Assembly: GCF_008642335.1 (NCBI RefSeq)
Contig: NZ_CP029191.1
Coordinates: 1,550,001 to 1,614,000, forward strand
Direction of reading: 5' to 3'
Length of the DNA: 64,000 nucleotides
From: Streptomyces venezuelae
GTDB taxonomy: Bacteria > Actinomycetota > Actinomycetes > Streptomycetales > Streptomycetaceae
Made by a program: the position numbers and the translations under genes. Position 1 is the stretch's first letter. Every line of letters begins with the position of its first letter. The notes beneath the pieces are model-generated. The model was not told where the DNA came from, ran no database searches, and was given only the letters and a program-made list of their open reading frames with translations. Positions 41,785-53,666 of this stretch are shown piece by piece.

Positions 41785-44472
41785 GTGGCGTCCCTGAGCT
41801 ACGACCTCACCCTGGCCGGGCTCTCGGTCGGCAGCGCGGCCGCCCTCACCGGCATCGGCCTGATCGTCACCCACCGCGCGACCGGCGTCCTCAACTTCGC
41901 GCACGGCGCGGTGGCGATGCTCTGCGCCTACGTCCTGCGCCACCTGACGACCGAATGGCACTGGCCGCTCCCCCTGGCCGCGACAGCAACGCTCCTCCTG
42001 TTCGCACCGGCCATCGGCCTGCTCCTGGACCGCGCGGTCTTCCGCCCACTGGCGGTGCTCGGCGGGGACCCGGCCCGCACCCTGGTCGCCTCCATCGGCG
42101 TCTTCGTCCTGCTCGTCGGCGGAGCGGCACTCGTCTGGGGCCCCGGCGCCCGCGACGACGCACCCGAACTCCTCCCGGGGGAACCCTGGACCCAGCTGGG
42201 CGCGGCCGTCGCCCTCGCCGCAGCGGTGGGCGCGCTGACCCGCTGGACCCGCTTCGGCACGGATCTGCGGGCGGTCGTCGACAACCGCCGCCTGGCCGTG
42301 CTCTCCGGCATCGACGCGGACCGGGTGGCCGCGGCGGGCTGGGCGTTCGGCTCCTTCACGGCGGGCCTCACGGGCGTCCTGCTCGCCCCCTACGTACGTC
42401 TCGACCCGTACGGCATGCCGCTCCTCGTCATGGAGGTGGTGGCGGTCGCCGTGCTCGCCGGCATGCGCAGCCTGCCCGTGGCCATGGCGGTCGCGCTCGC
42501 CCTGGGCGTGGCCCAGAGCCAGCTGACACGCCTGCACCCGGGCGGCCTCCCGGAGCAACTGCTCCAAACCGCGAGCGCGAACCTCTTCGTCATCGCCCTC
42601 CTGGCCGCGGCCCTGCTCTTCCCCGGCATCGGCTCCCAGGACGCCCTGCCCCGCACGGCGACGGCCCGCGTCCCCACGCCCCCGGGGGCGTGGACCGTGG
42701 CGGCGGTGCTCTTCCTCATCCCGCTCGGCTTCGCGGGCTCCGACCTGACGACCGCGGTCCAGGTCCCCGCACTCGCCGTGATCCTCCTCTCCCTCGTGAT
42801 CGTCACGGGCAGGGGCGGCCAGATCTCACTCGGGCAGGCGGCGTACGCGGGCCTGGGCGCCCTCTTCACGGCCCTCCTCACGGCGGGCCGCTTCCCCGGC
42901 CTCCCCGAACTCCCGCACCTGCCCGCCCTGGCCGTGGCGGTCCTCCTCGTCGCCCCCCTCGGCGTCCTCACCGGCTGGCCCGCGATCAGCCGCCACGGCC
43001 TGTCCCTCGCGCTCGCCACCTTCGCGGTGGGCGTGGGAGTCAGCCGCTTCGTCTTCACCCAGCCGTACGCGACATCGGCCCTGACCCTGGACCGCCCCGC
43101 GGCCTTCACCAGCGACCGCACCTACTACCTCCTGGAACTGGCCCTCCTGGCCACCTCCCTCCTCCTGGTCATCGCCCTGCGCAGGGGCCGCACAGGCCGG
43201 GCGCTCGCGGCGATGCGGGACCACGAGGCGGGCGCCGCGGCAGCAGGCGTACCGGTCCCGGCCCTCAAACTCACCGCGTTCGTGACGGGAGCGGCGCTGG
43301 CGGCACTCGGCGGCGGCATGCTGGCAATGGGCCAACGGGCGTTCGACGCGGAGGCGTACGACCCCATACGCGGCCTGCTCTGGTTCGCCGCGATCACCGT
43401 CCTGGGCGCGGACAGCGTGCTCGGCGCATTGACGGCAGCAGCCCTCCTGGTGGGCCTGGACGCGGGAACACAAGGCGGCCTGGCAGCAGCCCTGATAGGC
43501 CTCCTGGCAGTCCTGATCGGCCGCTTCCCGGGCGGCCCCTACGAGGCCCTGCGCAAAGCAACCCACCACTTCCACCGCACCCCCCGCCTGACCCCGACAG
43601 GCGAACGAACCCGCAAGGCCCTCCCGCCACCCCCCACCGCCCCGCAGCCGCCCAACCGACGGGAGGGGCCGCGGGGGTTTCTGCGCGCGCAGCACAGTGG
43701 CCCCGATGACAGAGCCAATGGAGAAGAACCTCACCGCAGGGATGGCGAGCACGCAGAAACCCCCGCGGCCCCGCACCCGAAACAAACCGCGCGCGGGGCC
43801 GGCACCCTGACGGCCCACCACCTCACCGTCACCTACGACGGCTTCACGGCCCTGAACGACGTAACCCTCACCGTCCCACCCGGCCGGATCACCGCCATCG
43901 TGGGCCCCAACGGCGCAGGCAAAAGCACCCTGTTCCACTGCTTGGCCGGCACCCTCAGCCCCACATCCGGACGCATGGAACTAGGCACCCGCGACATCAC
44001 GGCGCTCCCCGCACACGCCCGCACCCGCGCCGGCCTGGCCCGCACCTTCCAAGACGTGGCGGTCTTCCCGTCCCTGACGATCGCGGAGAACGTCCAGGTG
44101 GGCGCGGATCGGCAGAGCAACCCCCAAAGCACCGTCGCCCAGATCCTCCGCCTCCTGGACCTCACGACCCTCCGCACCAGCCCCGCGACAGACCTCCCCA
44201 CCGGAACCCTCAGACGCACGGAACTGGCCAGAGCCCTGGCCGGCACCCCCCACACCCTCCTCCTGGACGAACCCGCCGCGGGCCTGGACGCAGCAGAGGT
44301 CACCACACTCGCCACCCTCCTGAGGGCCCTCGCCGCCGACGGCATGGCACTCCTCGTGGTCGAACACGACCTCGACCTCGTCGCGGGCCTCGCCGACACC
44401 GTGCACGTGATGGCGGCGGGCCGCATCGTGACGAGCGGCCCCGCGGGCCAGGTACTGGAAGAGGCGCACTGA
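41785..44472 (+). CDS. LivH-LivM-LivG fusion: both permeases and one ATPase of a branched-chain ABC transporter
   Basis: This single 895-aa chain joins three normally separate subunits. LivH-like permease about 1-290 (GLIVTHRATGVLNFAHGAVAML); LivM-like permease about 300-585 (GRGGQISLGQAAYAGLGA, with AAMRDHEAGAAAAGV in the EAA region). A hydrophilic linker about 590-685 follows. The LivG-like ATPase is about 690-895, with Walker A GPNGAGKST at 707-715 and Walker B LLLDEPAAGLD near 825. The ATPase signature, usually LSGGQ or LAYGQ, reads LPTGTLRRTELARAL. The GTG start lies 4 bp after the small membrane gene. A transporter built this way would have one chain plus LivF. Confidence 0.9.
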   Translation: MASLSYDLTLAGLSVGSAAALTGIGLIVTHRATGVLNFAHGAVAMLCAYVLRHLTTEWHWPLPLAATATLLLFAPAIGLLLDRAVFRPLAVLGGDPARTLVASIGVFVLLVGGAALVWGPGARDDAPELLPGEPWTQLGAAVALAAAVGALTRWTRFGTDLRAVVDNRRLAVLSGIDADRVAAAGWAFGSFTAGLTGVLLAPYVRLDPYGMPLLVMEVVAVAVLAGMRSLPVAMAVALALGVAQSQLTRLHPGGLPEQLLQTASANLFVIALLAAALLFPGIGSQDALPRTATARVPTPPGAWTVAAVLFLIPLGFAGSDLTTAVQVPALAVILLSLVIVTGRGGQISLGQAAYAGLGALFTALLTAGRFPGLPELPHLPALAVAVLLVAPLGVLTGWPAISRHGLSLALATFAVGVGVSRFVFTQPYATSALTLDRPAAFTSDRTYYLLELALLATSLLLVIALRRGRTGRALAAMRDHEAGAAAAGVPVPALKLTAFVTGAALAALGGGMLAMGQRAFDAEAYDPIRGLLWFAAITVLGADSVLGALTAAALLVGLDAGTQGGLAAALIGLLAVLIGRFPGGPYEALRKATHHFHRTPRLTPTGERTRKALPPPPTAPQPPNRREGPRGFLRAQHSGPDDRANGEEPHRRDGEHAETPAAPHPKQTARGAGTLTAHHLTVTYDGFTALNDVTLTVPPGRITAIVGPNGAGKSTLFHCLAGTLSPTSGRMELGTRDITALPAHARTRAGLARTFQDVAVFPSLTIAENVQVGADRQSNPQSTVAQILRLLDLTTLRTSPATDLPTGTLRRTELARALAGTPHTLLLDEPAAGLDAAEVTTLATLLRALAADGMALLVVEHDLDLVAGLADTVHVMAAGRIVTSGPAGQVLEEAH

Positions 44473-45691
<1,219 letters not shown>

Positions 45692-45766
45692 CTAGGCAGC
45701 TCCGCGACGGGCCCACGGCCTGCCGCGCCGCCGCGGAGCCGGCCCCCACCCGGTCGGACGATCCGA

Positions 45767-46934
<1,168 letters not shown>

Positions 46935-47717
46935 GTGCCGCGCATGCTGGACGTCAGCGACGACGTACGCGCCGAGATCGGCGACGAAGAAGCCGACCGG
47001 CTGCTCGCCGGAGACAACACCCCGGGCAGCTACGACTGCACGTCCTGCCGCACCCCCGGCGACGCGGAACAGGAGCGCACCAGCACCGTCCTGTTCGTCG
47101 GCGACGAGACGGCCGTGCTGGCCTTCGCCCACGCCACCTGCCTGCCCTCCCAGATCGTCACGGTCACCGAGGAGCAGCTGCAGGGCGCCGTCCGTTCGAT
47201 CACCGGCGACGACGGCGCCACGGCGGACGACGCGGCGCCGAGCCAGGCCGTGCTCGGCGTGACCAGCGGCCTCGTCCTGATCGAGGGCGAGCTGCGCCCC
47301 GCCCTCGTCGTGGAGCCGACCGGGGCCATCGCCCGCCCCGGCAGCGAGCCGGGCGGCGGCGACGAGTTCCTGTCGCTCCTGATCGAGCAGGGCTTCATGC
47401 CCGTGGCCTCCCTCGACAGCGTGCCGCCCGCGCTGCCCGGCTGGTCGGTGCTGCTCGCCATGGGCCAGCTGCACGCCATCCTGCAGCCCGGCACCAGCGG
47501 CGGCTCCCCCGTCGCCTGGTGGCAGGCGCACCACCCGCTCCAGGTCACCGAGGACTGGCGGACCGCGGCCAACAAGACCCAGACCGTGCTGCTCTTCGCG
47601 GCCCCCGTCGGCTCCATCGGCCGGCAGCCGCGCGAGGACATGCTGCGGGACGCGCTGGACAAGGCGGCGACCCACGGCCGGCTCGTCGCGAGCGCGCTGC
47701 CGCTCGCCGGAACCTGA
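46935..47717 (+). CDS. Conserved hypothetical protein
   Basis: This 260-aa soluble protein of unknown function is probably restricted to actinobacteria. An N-terminal acidic segment is followed by a possible metal site CTSCRTPGD (about 35-43) and C69 in ATCLPSQIV. A mixed alpha/beta body has several long hydrophobic strands (ALVVEPTGAIARPGSE, WSVLLAMGQLHAIL). GTG 46935 has GAGGAG 6 bases upstream; ATG 46944 is the alternative. No signal peptide or helix is seen. It is followed by the small gene at 47837 in the same direction. Confidence 0.75.
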   Translation: MPRMLDVSDDVRAEIGDEEADRLLAGDNTPGSYDCTSCRTPGDAEQERTSTVLFVGDETAVLAFAHATCLPSQIVTVTEEQLQGAVRSITGDDGATADDAAPSQAVLGVTSGLVLIEGELRPALVVEPTGAIARPGSEPGGGDEFLSLLIEQGFMPVASLDSVPPALPGWSVLLAMGQLHAILQPGTSGGSPVAWWQAHHPLQVTEDWRTAANKTQTVLLFAAPVGSIGRQPREDMLRDALDKAATHGRLVASALPLAGT

Positions 47718-47836
47718 GCGGCCGGCCACCCGCGAGGGCCGCCCCGGGCCCCGAACGCGCCGGTCACACTGGTGCCGGACGGGGAAACCGGTGCGGCCCC
47801 CCGCATCCGGGGAGCGCCCGTTTCGTTGGCACATAC

Positions 47837-48190
47837 GTGCATCCATACGACCCCTCCCGCCACCGGCCGGCGTACCAGAGCCCCATCCCGTCCATGCGCA
47901 CCGCGCAGGACTCGACGGGCCACCACTCGGCCACACCCATCTACGACGCGCTGTACTCGGAGTACCTCAGGTCCTTCAGGGCCCTGCCGGGCGACCGGAG
48001 CGGCGAGGAGGACCTGGGGTTCACCGCCTTCGCCCCGGGGCCGTACGGCGGGCAGCACCGCATGGACGCACGGCACGACCCGCGCTACAGCCCGTTCCAC
48101 ATGGCGCGCCCCGGTCAGTACGAGCACCACGGCACGAGCCACCACCCGTTCCCCGCGGCGCTGCCGCCCGGCCCGCGCCGCGGGCACTGA
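47837..48190 (+). CDS. Small Streptomyces-type conserved hypothetical protein
   Basis: This 117-aa protein starts VHPYDPSRHRPAYQSPIPSM and is rich in His, Pro, Tyr and Gly, with the more ordered centre YDALYSEYLRSFRALPGDRSGEEDLGF. It looks intrinsically disordered at both ends. I recognise the opening and centre as common in Streptomyces, but no function is known. The start is GTG 47837; ATG 47895 would shorten it. A strong terminator follows. Confidence 0.65.
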   Translation: MHPYDPSRHRPAYQSPIPSMRTAQDSTGHHSATPIYDALYSEYLRSFRALPGDRSGEEDLGFTAFAPGPYGGQHRMDARHDPRYSPFHMARPGQYEHHGTSHHPFPAALPPGPRRGH

Positions 48191-48210
48191 GCGCGTTCCC
48201 CCGGACAGCC

Positions 48211-48248
48211 GAATGCCCGGCCTCCCCACGACGGGGGGCCGGGCATTC
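48211..48248. terminator. Bidirectional terminator between the small gene and der
   Basis: GAATGCCCGGCC (48211-48222) pairs with GGCCGGGCATTC (48237-48248), a perfect 12-base stem with a 14-base loop that can itself extend the stem. It lies between the converging small gene and der and should end both. Confidence 0.85.
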
Positions 48249-48279
48249 GGCTTGCGTACGGAGACGCCCGCGGGCGGTG

Positions 48280-49758
48280 CTACTTCTTGCGGCCGCGCTT
48301 CTCGCGCACCCGCACCGAGATGTGGATCGGCGTGCCCTCGAAGCCGAACTCCTCGCGCAGACGGCGCTCGAGGAAGCGGCGGTAGCCCGCCTCGATGAAG
48401 CCGGAGGCGAAGAAGACGAACCGCGGCGGCTTGGTGCCGGCCTGCGTGCCGAAGAGGATGCGGGGCTGCTTGCCGCCGCGGACCGGGTGCGGGTGCGAGG
48501 CGACGATCTCGCCGAGGAACGCGTTCAGACGCCCGGTCGGCACGCGCGTCTCCCAGCCCTCCAGGGCCGCCTCGATCGCCGGGACCAGCTTCTCCATGTG
48601 GCGCCCCGTGGCCGCCGACACGTTGACGCGCGGTGCCCAGGCCACCTGGCCGAGCTCCGTCTCGATCTCCCGCTCCAGGTAGTAGCGGCGCTCCTCGTCG
48701 AGGGTGTCCCACTTGTTGTACGCGACGACGATCGCACGGCCCGCCTCGACGGCCATGGTCACGATGCGCTGGTCCTGGACCGAGATGGTCTCGGAGGCGT
48801 CGATGAGGATCACCGCGACCTCCGCCTTCTCGACGGCGGCCGCGGTGCGCAGCGAGGCGTAGTAGTCCGCGCCCTGCTGGAGGTGGACGCGCTTGCGGAT
48901 GCCCGCCGTGTCGACGAACTTCCAGGTCACGCCGCCCAGCTCGATGAGCTCGTCGACCGGGTCGCGGGTGGTGCCCGCCAGCTCGTTGACGACCACGCGG
49001 TCCTCGTTGGCCACCTTGTTGAGCAGCGAGGACTTGCCGACGTTCGGACGGCCGATGAGCGCGATGCGGCGCGGTCCGCCGATGGCCGTGCCGAAGGTCT
49101 GCGCGGGCGCCTCGGGCAGCGCCTCCAGGACGGCGTCCAGCATGTCGCCGGTGCCGCGGCCGTGCAGCGCGGAGATCGGGTGCGGCTCGCCGAGGCCAAG
49201 GGACCACAGGGCGGTGGCGTCGGCCTCGCCGGACGGGCCATCGACCTTGTTGGCGCAGAGCACGACGGGCTTGCCGGCCTTGCGGAGCAGGCGCACGACG
49301 GCCTCGTCCGTGTCGGTGGCGCCGACCGTGGCGTCGACGACGAAGACCACGGCGTCCGCGGCCTCGATCGCGTACTCCGCCTGGGCGGCGACGGACGCGT
49401 CGATGCCGAGCACGTCCTGCTCCCAGCCGCCGGTGTCGACGAGCTTGAAGCGGCGGCCCGACCACTCGGCCTCATAGGTGACGCGGTCGCGGGTCACGCC
49501 GGGGCGGTCCTCCACGACGGCCTCGCGGCGGCCGATGATGCGGTTCACCAGAGTCGACTTGCCGACATTGGGGCGGCCGATGACGGCGAGGACGGGCAGC
49601 GGGCCGTGGCCCGCCTCCTCGATGGCGCCCTCGACGTCCTCGATGTCGAAGCCCTCTTCGGCGGCGAGCTCCATGAACTGTGCGTACTCGGCGTCGCCGA
49701 GCGCCCCGTGGTCGTGCTCGGCGAAGCCGTCGCCCTCGGGCTGGATCTGGTCGTTCAT
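48280..49758 (-). CDS. der: Ribosome-assembly GTPase Der (EngA)
   Basis: This double-GTPase is needed for 50S ribosome maturation, 492 aa. G1 motifs are GRPNVGKST (61-69) and GRPNVGKSS (about 234-242), each with DxxG and NKxD motifs (CANKVDG, AYNKWDT). The C-terminal KH-like domain ends in a basic tail (KRGRKK). A 55-residue acidic N-terminal extension ([26 protein letters not shown]) precedes the first G domain; such extensions are usual in actinobacteria. It is the last gene of aroH-tyrA-cmk-plsC-der, 81 bp after plsC. Confidence 0.97.
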   Translation of the reverse strand: MNDQIQPEGDGFAEHDHGALGDAEYAQFMELAAEEGFDIEDVEGAIEEAGHGPLPVLAVIGRPNVGKSTLVNRIIGRREAVVEDRPGVTRDRVTYEAEWSGRRFKLVDTGGWEQDVLGIDASVAAQAEYAIEAADAVVFVVDATVGATDTDEAVVRLLRKAGKPVVLCANKVDGPSGEADATALWSLGLGEPHPISALHGRGTGDMLDAVLEALPEAPAQTFGTAIGGPRRIALIGRPNVGKSSLLNKVANEDRVVVNELAGTTRDPVDELIELGGVTWKFVDTAGIRKRVHLQQGADYYASLRTAAAVEKAEVAVILIDASETISVQDQRIVTMAVEAGRAIVVAYNKWDTLDEERRYYLEREIETELGQVAWAPRVNVSAATGRHMEKLVPAIEAALEGWETRVPTGRLNAFLGEIVASHPHPVRGGKQPRILFGTQAGTKPPRFVFFASGFIEAGYRRFLERRLREEFGFEGTPIHISVRVREKRGRKK

Positions 49759-49839
49759 GAAGTCCGTACCTCGTCGTTCATCGTGGTGATCGGTGCACCG
49801 GCCTCGTGTCGGTCCTGCGCACTACTTGATAAGTCTCGC

Positions 49840-50487
49840 TCAGCGCCCGGTCAGGCGCCTGGCGTTTTCCAGGTGGCCGGTGAGCCGCTCCTGGATGCGC
49901 ACGGTCGCCTCGTCGAGCGCCTTGCGCGTGCGGCGGCCGCTGCCGTCGCCCGCGTCGAAGGGGTCTCCGAAGACGACGTCGACGCGGCTGCGGAGCGGGG
50001 GCAGCTGCTTTATCAACCGGCCGGGCCGCTCGGTGCTTCCCAGCACCGCGACCGGCACGATCGGGGCGCCCGCCCGCACCGCGAAGTACGCGAGCCCGGC
50101 CCGCAGCGACGCGAAGTCTCCCTCGCCCCGGGTGCCCTCCGGGAAGATGCCCAGGACGCCGCCCTGCTCCAGGACGCCGAGCGCCCGGGTGATCGCCGTG
50201 CGGTCGGCGACCGAGCGGTCGACCTTCAGCTGGCCGATGCCGTGCAGGAAGGAGCCGAGGGGCCCGATGAACGCTTCCTTCTTGATCAGGAAGTGCGTGG
50301 GCCGGGGGGCGACGCCCATGACCATCGGGCCGTCGACGTTGTGCGAGTGGTTGACGGCCAGGATCACGGGGCCGCTCGCGGGCACCCGCCAGGCGCCGAG
50401 CACCCGCGGCTTCCACAGGCCGTACATGAGGCCGACGCCGATCCGGCGGCCGACCTCCGCGCCCCGCTCGGAAGCACCCTCTGTCAC
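49840..50487 (-). CDS. 1-acyl-sn-glycerol-3-phosphate acyltransferase (PlsC family)
   Basis: This lysophosphatidate acyltransferase of phospholipid synthesis has 215 aa. The catalytic HX4D is H47..D52 (NHSHNVD) and the glycerol-phosphate motif is FPEGTR (115-120). An N-terminal hydrophobic segment can sit on the membrane. GTG 50487 overlaps the cmk stop (GTGA), which fixes the start, although the frame extends upstream. The cmk-plsC-der order is conserved in actinobacteria. It could be one of several PlsC paralogues in the genome. Confidence 0.9.
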   Translation of the reverse strand: MTEGASERGAEVGRRIGVGLMYGLWKPRVLGAWRVPASGPVILAVNHSHNVDGPMVMGVAPRPTHFLIKKEAFIGPLGSFLHGIGQLKVDRSVADRTAITRALGVLEQGGVLGIFPEGTRGEGDFASLRAGLAYFAVRAGAPIVPVAVLGSTERPGRLIKQLPPLRSRVDVVFGDPFDAGDGSGRRTRKALDEATVRIQERLTGHLENARRLTGR

Positions 50488-51179
50488 TTGCCGGCCCGCT
50501 TCTCCTCGACGAGGGTGACGACGCACTCGATGACCTGCTGGAGCGTGAGCTCGGTGGTGTCGACCTCGACGGCGTCGTCCGCCTTGGCCAGCGGGGACGT
50601 CTTGCGGCTGGAGTCGGCCGCGTCCCGCTTGATCAGGGCTTCCTGCGTCGCCTTGATGTCGGCGCCCTTCAGCTCGCCGGAGCGGCGGGCGGCGCGCGCC
50701 TCGGGCGACGCGGTGAGGAAGATCTTCAGGTCGGCGTCGGGCAGCACGGTCGTGCCGATGTCACGGCCCTCGACGACGATGCCCTTCTCGGCCGAGACCG
50801 CGATGGTGCGCTGCAGCTCGGTGATGCGGGTGCGGACCTCGGGGACGGCGCTGACCGCGCTGACCTTCGAGGTGACGTCGGTGGTGCGGATCGGCCCTGC
50901 GACGTCCGTGCCGTCGACCGTGATGGTCGGGGCGGCCGGGTCGGTGCCGGAGACGATCTCGGGCTTGCCCGCGACGGCGGCGATGGCGGTCGGGTCGGTG
51001 AGGTCGATGCCGTTGTGCACCATCCACCAGGTGATGGCCCGGTACTGGGCGCCGGTGTCCAGGTAGCTGAGGCCGAGCTGGGCGGCGACAGCCTTCGAGG
51101 TGCTCGACTTGCCCGTGCCGGACGGTCCGTCGATGGCGACGATCACGGCTGCCGGGGCGGCGGTTTCGGCTGTTTCCAC
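50484..51179 (-). CDS. cmk: (d)CMP kinase
   Basis: Cytidylate kinase phosphorylates CMP and dCMP with ATP for pyrimidine nucleotide supply; 231 aa. The P-loop is GPSGTGKS (18-25); the family block SYLDTGAQYRAITWWMV follows, where the usual TGAMYR reads TGAQYR. The CMP-binding insert and the block GRDIGTTVLPDADLKIFLTASPEARAARR are typical. The start is GTG 51179; the longer frame to 51284 is not conserved-looking. It follows tyrA by 112 bp and is coupled to plsC. Confidence 0.95.
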   Translation of the reverse strand: METAETAAPAAVIVAIDGPSGTGKSSTSKAVAAQLGLSYLDTGAQYRAITWWMVHNGIDLTDPTAIAAVAGKPEIVSGTDPAAPTITVDGTDVAGPIRTTDVTSKVSAVSAVPEVRTRITELQRTIAVSAEKGIVVEGRDIGTTVLPDADLKIFLTASPEARAARRSGELKGADIKATQEALIKRDAADSSRKTSPLAKADDAVEVDTTELTLQQVIECVVTLVEEKRAGK

Positions 51180-51291
51180 GGGGCTGTGGGCACCTTTCGC
51201 ATGACGCGGGCCAGGGAGGCGGGGCGCGAACGCGCCCCGCACAAGGTTACTGGCTCGCACACCCTGCCCCGACAGCCCCCGCACGGGCCCG

Positions 51292-52377
51292 CTACTGCCG
51301 GATGGACCAGCCCCGCTCCCGCAGCGCCGCCGTGAGCACCGGCACGGACCTCGGCTCGACCATGAGCTGCACCAGACCGGCCTGCTGACCGGTCGCGTGC
51401 TCGATGCGGACGTCCTCGATGTTGACGCCCGCGCTGTCCGCGTCGGCGAAGATGCGGGCCAGCTGGCCGGGCTGGTCGTTGATGAGCACCGCGACGACCT
51501 CGTACGCGGCCGGGGCGGCGCCGTGCTTGCCGGGCACCCTGACCTGTCCCGCGTTGCCGCGCCGCAGCATGCTCTCGACGCCTGCGGCGCCCTCGGCCCA
51601 CTTCGCGCCGTCGGCGGACTGCAGCGCGCGCAGCGCCGTCACCGTGTCGTCGAGGTCGGCGGCGACCTCCGCGAGCAGGTCGGCGACCGGGCCGGGGTTG
51701 GCGGAGAGGATGTCGATCCACATCCGCGGGTCGGACGCGGCGATCCGCGTGACGTCGCGGATGCCCTGGCCGCAGAGGCGTACCGCGGACTCCTCGGCGT
51801 TCTCCAGGCGGGCCGCGACCATGCTGGAGACCAGGTGCGGCATGTGCGAGACGAGGGCGACCGCACGGTCGTGGGCATCGGCGTCCATGACGACGGGCAC
51901 GGCGCGGCAGAAGGCGACGAGCTCCAGAGCGAGGTTGAGGACCTCGGTGTCGGTGTCCCGGGTCGGCGTGAGCACCCAGGGCCGGCCCTCGAAGAGGTCG
52001 GCGGTGGCGGCCAGCGGGCCGCTGCGCTCGCGCCCGGACATGGGGTGCGTGCCGATGTACGGGGTGAGGTCGAGGCCGAGCGCCTCCAGCTCGCGGCGCG
52101 GGCCGCCCTTGACGCTGGCCACGTCGATGTAGGCGCGCGCGAGGCCGCGGCCCATCGCGTCGGCGAGCGAGGTGGCGACGTGCGCGGGCGGCACGGCGAC
52201 GACGCAGAGGTCGACGACGCCCGCGGGCGCCTCGTCCGTGCCCGCGCCGAGCGCGGCGGCGGTGCGGGCCTGCTCCGGGTCGTGGTCCGCGAGGTGCACG
52301 GCGACGCCGCGGGAGGCGAGGGCCAGGGCTGCGGAGGTGCCGATCAGGCCGGTGCCGATGACGAGGGCGGTTCTCAC
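51292..52377 (-). CDS. tyrA: Prephenate dehydrogenase with C-terminal ACT domain
   Basis: This NAD-dependent prephenate dehydrogenase of tyrosine synthesis has 361 aa. The N-terminal Rossmann motif is VIGTGLIGTS (6-15), the catalytic region GTHPMSGRERSGP lies near 115, and the ACT domain for tyrosine feedback is about 280-361 (AYEVVAVLINDQPGQLARIFADADSAGVNIEDV). The ATG overlaps the chorismate mutase stop (ATGA), so the two consecutive enzymes are co-translated: chorismate to prephenate to hydroxyphenylpyruvate. Confidence 0.96.
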   Translation of the reverse strand: MRTALVIGTGLIGTSAALALASRGVAVHLADHDPEQARTAAALGAGTDEAPAGVVDLCVVAVPPAHVATSLADAMGRGLARAYIDVASVKGGPRRELEALGLDLTPYIGTHPMSGRERSGPLAATADLFEGRPWVLTPTRDTDTEVLNLALELVAFCRAVPVVMDADAHDRAVALVSHMPHLVSSMVAARLENAEESAVRLCGQGIRDVTRIAASDPRMWIDILSANPGPVADLLAEVAADLDDTVTALRALQSADGAKWAEGAAGVESMLRRGNAGQVRVPGKHGAAPAAYEVVAVLINDQPGQLARIFADADSAGVNIEDVRIEHATGQQAGLVQLMVEPRSVPVLTAALRERGWSIRQ

Positions 52378-52736
52378 TGGGCGATGTCCTTGCGGAGTGC
52401 GGCCGCGGCGCCGAGGTACACGTGGGTGACCTCGGAGCGGGTCCGGTCGGTGTCGATGTGCGCGAGTATGCGGACGACGCGGGGCAGGGCGCCCTCGACG
52501 TCCAGCTCCTGCGCGCAGATCAGCGGTACGTCGACGATGCCGAGTCCGCGGGCGGCGGCCGCGGGGAAGTCGCAGTGCAGGTCAGGCGTGGCCGTGAACC
52601 AGATGCTGATCAGGTCCTCCTGCGTCAGCCCGTTCCGCTCCAGGACGGCGGTGAGCAGCGCGCCGACCTGCTCGGCCATGTGCCCGGCCTCGTCCCGTTC
52701 CAGCTGGACGGCGCCCCGGACCGCTCGTACCGCCAC
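52374..52736 (-). CDS. aroH: Chorismate mutase, AroH type
   Basis: This monofunctional AroH-class chorismate mutase (trimeric pseudo-alpha/beta barrel) has 120 aa and makes prephenate. Active-site landmarks are the N-terminal RAVRGAVQLE with R7, the block DLISIWFTATPDLHCDFPA and the C-terminal HVYLGAAAALR. GTG 52736 follows GAGGAG at 4 bases. It heads the aroH-tyrA-cmk-plsC-der unit; the promoter should lie in 52737-52967, shared with a divergent secreted-protein gene. Confidence 0.94.
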   Translation of the reverse strand: MAVRAVRGAVQLERDEAGHMAEQVGALLTAVLERNGLTQEDLISIWFTATPDLHCDFPAAAARGLGIVDVPLICAQELDVEGALPRVVRILAHIDTDRTRSEVTHVYLGAAAALRKDIAQ

Positions 52737-52967
52737 GTCGCTCCTCTTCTCGTATTGCGTACGCAATAGGTGGACGGCAAGCCTATCCAGCGCCCGGAAG
52801 CGCGGCGCGCGGCGCCCGCCCACCGAGACGTACAGGGCGCACCGGTGTCGCCGCGATCCCCCCTCTCCATCTTGTGGGCCGATCGGGGGTTGCTCAGCCC
52901 TGGACGAGTGGGTCGTGGGTCCGCTTGCATGGGGGTCGGCAGGTGCCGCGCCTCGGGGGAGGCCCGT

Positions 52968-53627
52968 ATGAAGCGCTCAGGTCCACTGCTCACTCTTCTG
53001 ACCGGGCTGCTGCTCGCCCTGTTCATGCTGTCGCTCAACGCGACGACGGAGACGGGCGCCTCGTCGTACGGGGAGGACGCGCCCGCCCCCGCGACGCCCT
53101 CTCCCACGAAGCCGTCCACCAAGCCCAGCGACAAACCCGCCGACAGGCCCGCCGGCAAGCCGCCGGCCAAGGCCGACTACGCGGGCCGTACCGACGACGA
53201 CACCTCCGCGGTCTCGATCTCGGTGCGTGACGGCAAGGCCATCGCGTACTACTGCGACGGCCGCGACACCGAGTCCTGGCTCAAGGGGAACGTCGAGGAC
53301 GACGGCTCGATGCGCCTCACCGGCAGGCACGGCGCGAAGCTCGACGGTCGGATCATCGGCAAGAAGGTCCGCGGCACCGTCGATGTCGACAAAGAGGCCC
53401 ACAAGTTCACCGCCGACAAGGCCGTCAAGCCGTCCGGGCTCTACCGCGCCACGACCGAGGTGCGCGGCGCGAAGCTCGACGGCGCCTGGATCGTCCTGCC
53501 CGACGGCCGCCAGGTCGGCATCCTCAAGCGCGGCGACGAACCCCGGAAGGCCCCGCGCCTCGACCCCGAGACCCGCACCGTCCGCGTCGACGGCGACGTC
53601 ATCACCGCCCGTCCAGTGACGCCCTAG
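52968..53627 (+). CDS. Hypothetical secreted or membrane-anchored protein
   Basis: This 219-aa protein has an N-terminal hydrophobic signal/anchor (LLTLLTGLLLALFMLSLNA, 7-25), a Pro/Lys/Thr-rich linker of PSTKPSDKPA type (about 42-68) and a C-terminal beta-rich domain. That domain carries TSAVSISVRDGKAIAYYCDGRDTESWLKG and SGLYRATTEVRGAKLDGAWIVLPDGRQVG. No catalytic motif is seen. ATG 52968 follows GGGGGAGG. It precedes the DUF6529 and Rieske genes by 39 bp and may be a third, external part of that unit. Confidence 0.72.
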   Translation: MKRSGPLLTLLTGLLLALFMLSLNATTETGASSYGEDAPAPATPSPTKPSTKPSDKPADRPAGKPPAKADYAGRTDDDTSAVSISVRDGKAIAYYCDGRDTESWLKGNVEDDGSMRLTGRHGAKLDGRIIGKKVRGTVDVDKEAHKFTADKAVKPSGLYRATTEVRGAKLDGAWIVLPDGRQVGILKRGDEPRKAPRLDPETRTVRVDGDVITARPVTP

Positions 53628-53666
53628 CGCTTCATACCGCCGTTTCACCCGTGGAGGGAGACCCGT

